This document shows, piece after piece, positions 62,367-64,000 of a DNA stretch of 64,000 nucleotides. Numbering within the stretch: position 1 is the first letter of the stretch; each line of letters opens with the position of its first letter. Source of the stretch: Kiritimatiellia bacterium (lineage in GTDB: Bacteria; Verrucomicrobiota; Kiritimatiellia; UBA8416; JABMPJ01); assembly GCA_030745755.1 (NCBI GenBank), contig JASLOA010000009.1:30020-94019 (forward strand). Reading direction: 5' to 3'. The notes below the pieces were generated by a model that was given only the letters and a program-made list of their open reading frames with translations, ran no database searches and was not told where the DNA came from. A program made the position numbers and the translations under genes.

Positions 62367-63508
62367 TCAGAGCATGCATTATCGGGATATCGGGGTATGG
62401 GCGGACCCACTACGACCTTCTCACGGCTGCACAGGCGGCGGGGAAGGTCGACATCGTGGGTGCCGCGGTCATCAACCAGGATGAGGAGCAGGAGCGTTGC
62501 GCACATCTTCGCAGCATTGGCTGCCGTATCTCTGATGACTATACGGTGATGCTCAGTGAGCTTTCGGGCGAGGCCGAGCTCTGCTGCATTCCCACCGGCA
62601 CGCCGTTGCATCGCCCCATGACCGTGGCCGCGTTGGAAGCGGGCATGCATGTCCTTGTCGAGAAGCCTGCCGCCGGTTGCCTGGCGGATGTACGCGCCAT
62701 GCAGGCGGCCGCCACGAAAGCCGACCGCATCGTCGCCGTTGGCTATCAGCATATGTATGCCCCCATTGCCATGGTGACGAAGCAGGCCATCTTGGCCGGC
62801 AGAATTGGCCGGGTGGAGTCGGTCAAGTGTCTGGTGATGGGGCCGCGGGATCATGACTACTACAACCGCAACGGTTGGGCGGGAAAGCTCACTGTCGATG
62901 GGATAGCGGTCAACGATTCGCCGTACAACAATGCGGTGGCGCATGACCTGATGATGTCGCTCTTCTTGGCGGGGAGCACAGCGCCCACGTCCGCCACGCC
63001 GACCGATGTCGAGGCCCAGCTCTATCGGGCCAACGCCATTGAGAGTGTGGATACCGCGTCGATACATGTGACAACAGAAGAGGACGTGCCCGTTCGCTTC
63101 TATGCCACCCACGCCTGCCAGGAGAGATTCGGCCCCGAAATTCATATTCGCGGGTCGCTGGGCACCATCGTCAAAACTCATGGCGACTCCGTCCTGACGA
63201 CCAACGCTGGCAAGAGCTGTCTGTTGAAACCGACGGATAGCGACAACATGCGCTCGGTGATGATGTCGGCGGTGTTTGATGCCGTGAAGGGCGGATCATC
63301 CTTCTACTGCGACCTGGAGCTGGCCTCCCGTCAGACCATGGTAGTTGATGCGATTCATGAGAGCTGCGAGATTCTGCAGGTGGCGTGTGAAACCGTCGCC
63401 CCTGAGAAGGGGCCGGCGAAGACATTTATTCCCGGTATCGAGGCGGACCTGCGCGCCGCGTTCGACGAAGAGCGTGCGTTGGTTGTGACAAACAGCTTAG
63501 AAACATAG
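62363..63508 (+). CDS. Gfo/Idh/MocA family oxidoreductase (second copy)
   Basis: 381 residues. N-terminal IIGISGYGRTHYDLL is the Rossmann-fold motif (I-S-G-Y-G-R variation), with the EKP motif as VLVEKPAAGC, and the C-terminal domain follows with ESVDTASIHVTTEEDVP. It is translationally coupled with the cupin gene. The substrate cannot be read off; the neighbouring rhamnose mutarotase remnant hints at deoxysugar use. Confidence 0.85.
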   Translation: MIRACIIGISGYGRTHYDLLTAAQAAGKVDIVGAAVINQDEEQERCAHLRSIGCRISDDYTVMLSELSGEAELCCIPTGTPLHRPMTVAALEAGMHVLVEKPAAGCLADVRAMQAAATKADRIVAVGYQHMYAPIAMVTKQAILAGRIGRVESVKCLVMGPRDHDYYNRNGWAGKLTVDGIAVNDSPYNNAVAHDLMMSLFLAGSTAPTSATPTDVEAQLYRANAIESVDTASIHVTTEEDVPVRFYATHACQERFGPEIHIRGSLGTIVKTHGDSVLTTNAGKSCLLKPTDSDNMRSVMMSAVFDAVKGGSSFYCDLELASRQTMVVDAIHESCEILQVACETVAPEKGPAKTFIPGIEADLRAAFDEERALVVTNSLET

Positions 63509-63525
63509 TAGGCGCACTATGTGCA

Positions 63526-63631
63526 ATGCAGCGCATTGAAAATGAAGCTGAAGCCCGGCTGCGAGGTCGAGTACAAGAAGCGCCACGATGCGATCTGGCT
63601 GGAGCTGATGGAATCAGTTCGTCCTCTGTGA
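63526..63631 (+). pseudogene. L-rhamnose mutarotase remnant
   Basis: ATG 63542 gives [20 protein letters not shown], a close match to the start of RhaM (usual length about 105 residues), but the frame ends after 29 residues. The bases just before (ATGCAGCGCATTG, 63526) look like the true initiator in another frame (M-Q-R-I), so a short deletion and a truncation have broken it. It lies directly after the Gfo/Idh gene. Confidence 0.65.
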
Positions 63632-63922
63632 GAGGCAGCAGAAGAGAGTAAGCAGTGGATATGATCAACACAGCACGTTCTGAGAGTGTAGTAGCCGGAA
63701 ACCTATGCTCCACGTCACCTATGGGTATGGCCGTTGTCTACGACGAGCAGGCCGGTTTCGTCCTGGAACCCCAATACAGTGAGAAGCCGGAAGATGATGT
63801 CCGTGTTTCACCGGGGACCAGCGCGCCGGACGGGTTGTTCTTCGAGACGTCCTGCTGAAAGCAGGGCACGCATCCGAACTTGACTTCAGCGGCGCAGAAC
63901 GTACAGTACGCGGGTCTTTTGG
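63632..63922. other. Intergenic interval before tRNA-Thr
   Basis: A 67-codon ORF at 63655-63858 has no recognisable features and may be chance; apart from it and the tRNA-Thr promoter nothing was seen here. Confidence 0.4.
63880..63907 (+). promoter_or_regulatory. Promoter of tRNA-Thr
   Basis: TTGACT at 63880-63885 and TACAGT at 63902-63907 are 16 bases apart, 15 bases before the tRNA 5' end. Confidence 0.6.
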
Positions 63923-63998
63923 GCCAACGTAGCTCAGTTGGTAGAGCAGCTCACTCGTAATGAGCAGGTCGTCAGTTCGATCCTGACCGTTGGCTCCA
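63923..63998 (+). tRNA. tRNA-Thr (CGT anticodon)
   Basis: Acceptor stem GCCAACG pairs with CGTTGGC, stem GCTCA/TGAGC encloses the loop CTCGTAA giving anticodon CGT, and CCA is encoded after a T discriminator. Confidence 0.93.
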
Positions 63999-64000
63999 GT

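Noticed and set aside
63655..63858. 67-codon ORF before tRNA-Thr
   Set aside because: No recognisable motif, no clear ribosome-binding site, and it lies in a segment of broken genes; left as unassigned.

Overview
The window is a chromosomal segment of a GC-rich, Gram-negative-type bacterium that spans the replication origin region: dnaA and dnaN sit at 45.0-47.8 kb, and two perfect parS-like sites lie about 7 kb away, inside mnmG. Lgt, a heptosyltransferase-like GT9 enzyme, HtrA, MurA and a Wzx-type flippase indicate peptidoglycan, lipoproteins and a glycosylated envelope. The MurA with Asp in place of the catalytic Cys, the Hanks kinase with HGD instead of HRD behind a zinc ribbon, the Gfo/Idh plus UroD-like sugar genes and the ebo genes together suggest the PVC superphylum, perhaps Kiritimatiellota or a relative. 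That placement is an inference from gene style; there is no rRNA here to test it.

Layout. 0-4 kb: a minus-strand gldA/gldF/gldG/DUF4340 ABC-exporter operon running off the left edge. 4-15 kb: housekeeping and envelope genes (DUF2851 protein, GT9, an unusually short UvrC, HtrA, a CDP-alcohol phosphatidyltransferase fused to a YiiX/LRAT-like hydrolase, family-4 uracil-DNA glycosylase, RluD-type pseudouridine synthase, Lgt). 15-24 kb: a large transmembrane Ser/Thr kinase, a TMTC-like membrane protein, and a minus-strand polysaccharide set (GT4, methyltransferase, flippase). 24-29.4 kb: a hexuronate catabolic cluster under a divergent AraC regulator (Gfo/Idh oxidoreductase, UroD-like protein, a decayed GH4 glycosidase, tagaturonate epimerase UxaE). 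29.4-33 kb: pyruvate phosphate dikinase and a VTT membrane protein. 33.3-39.8 kb: a tightly overlapping operon that I identify as an ebo metabolite-traffic cluster in the order methyltransferase-eboB-C-F-D-E, with no recognisable eboA, followed by transketolase. 42-49 kb: murA, a Spy-like periplasmic protein, a TerB-like protein, the dnaA-oriC-dnaN region, tRNA-Gln, a thioredoxin-like protein and a HAD phosphatase. 49.5-61 kb: alr, mnmG (with the parS pair), mnmE, three poorly characterised proteins, pdxB and lon. 61.1-64 kb: a short segment between tRNA-Asn and tRNA-Thr holding a cupin and a Gfo/Idh gene among broken genes (a frameshifted GIY-YIG nuclease and a truncated rhamnose mutarotase).

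At least twelve copies of one palindromic intergenic element (arms like TGTCATTCCGAGCGAAG and its complement) are scattered through the window, all outside the genes called here. No CRISPR array, rRNA, transposase or integrase was seen. The observations I would follow first are the parS pair translated as a repeated MFHVEH peptide in MnmG, the rearranged ebo operon led by a methyltransferase, and the phosphatidyltransferase-hydrolase fusion.
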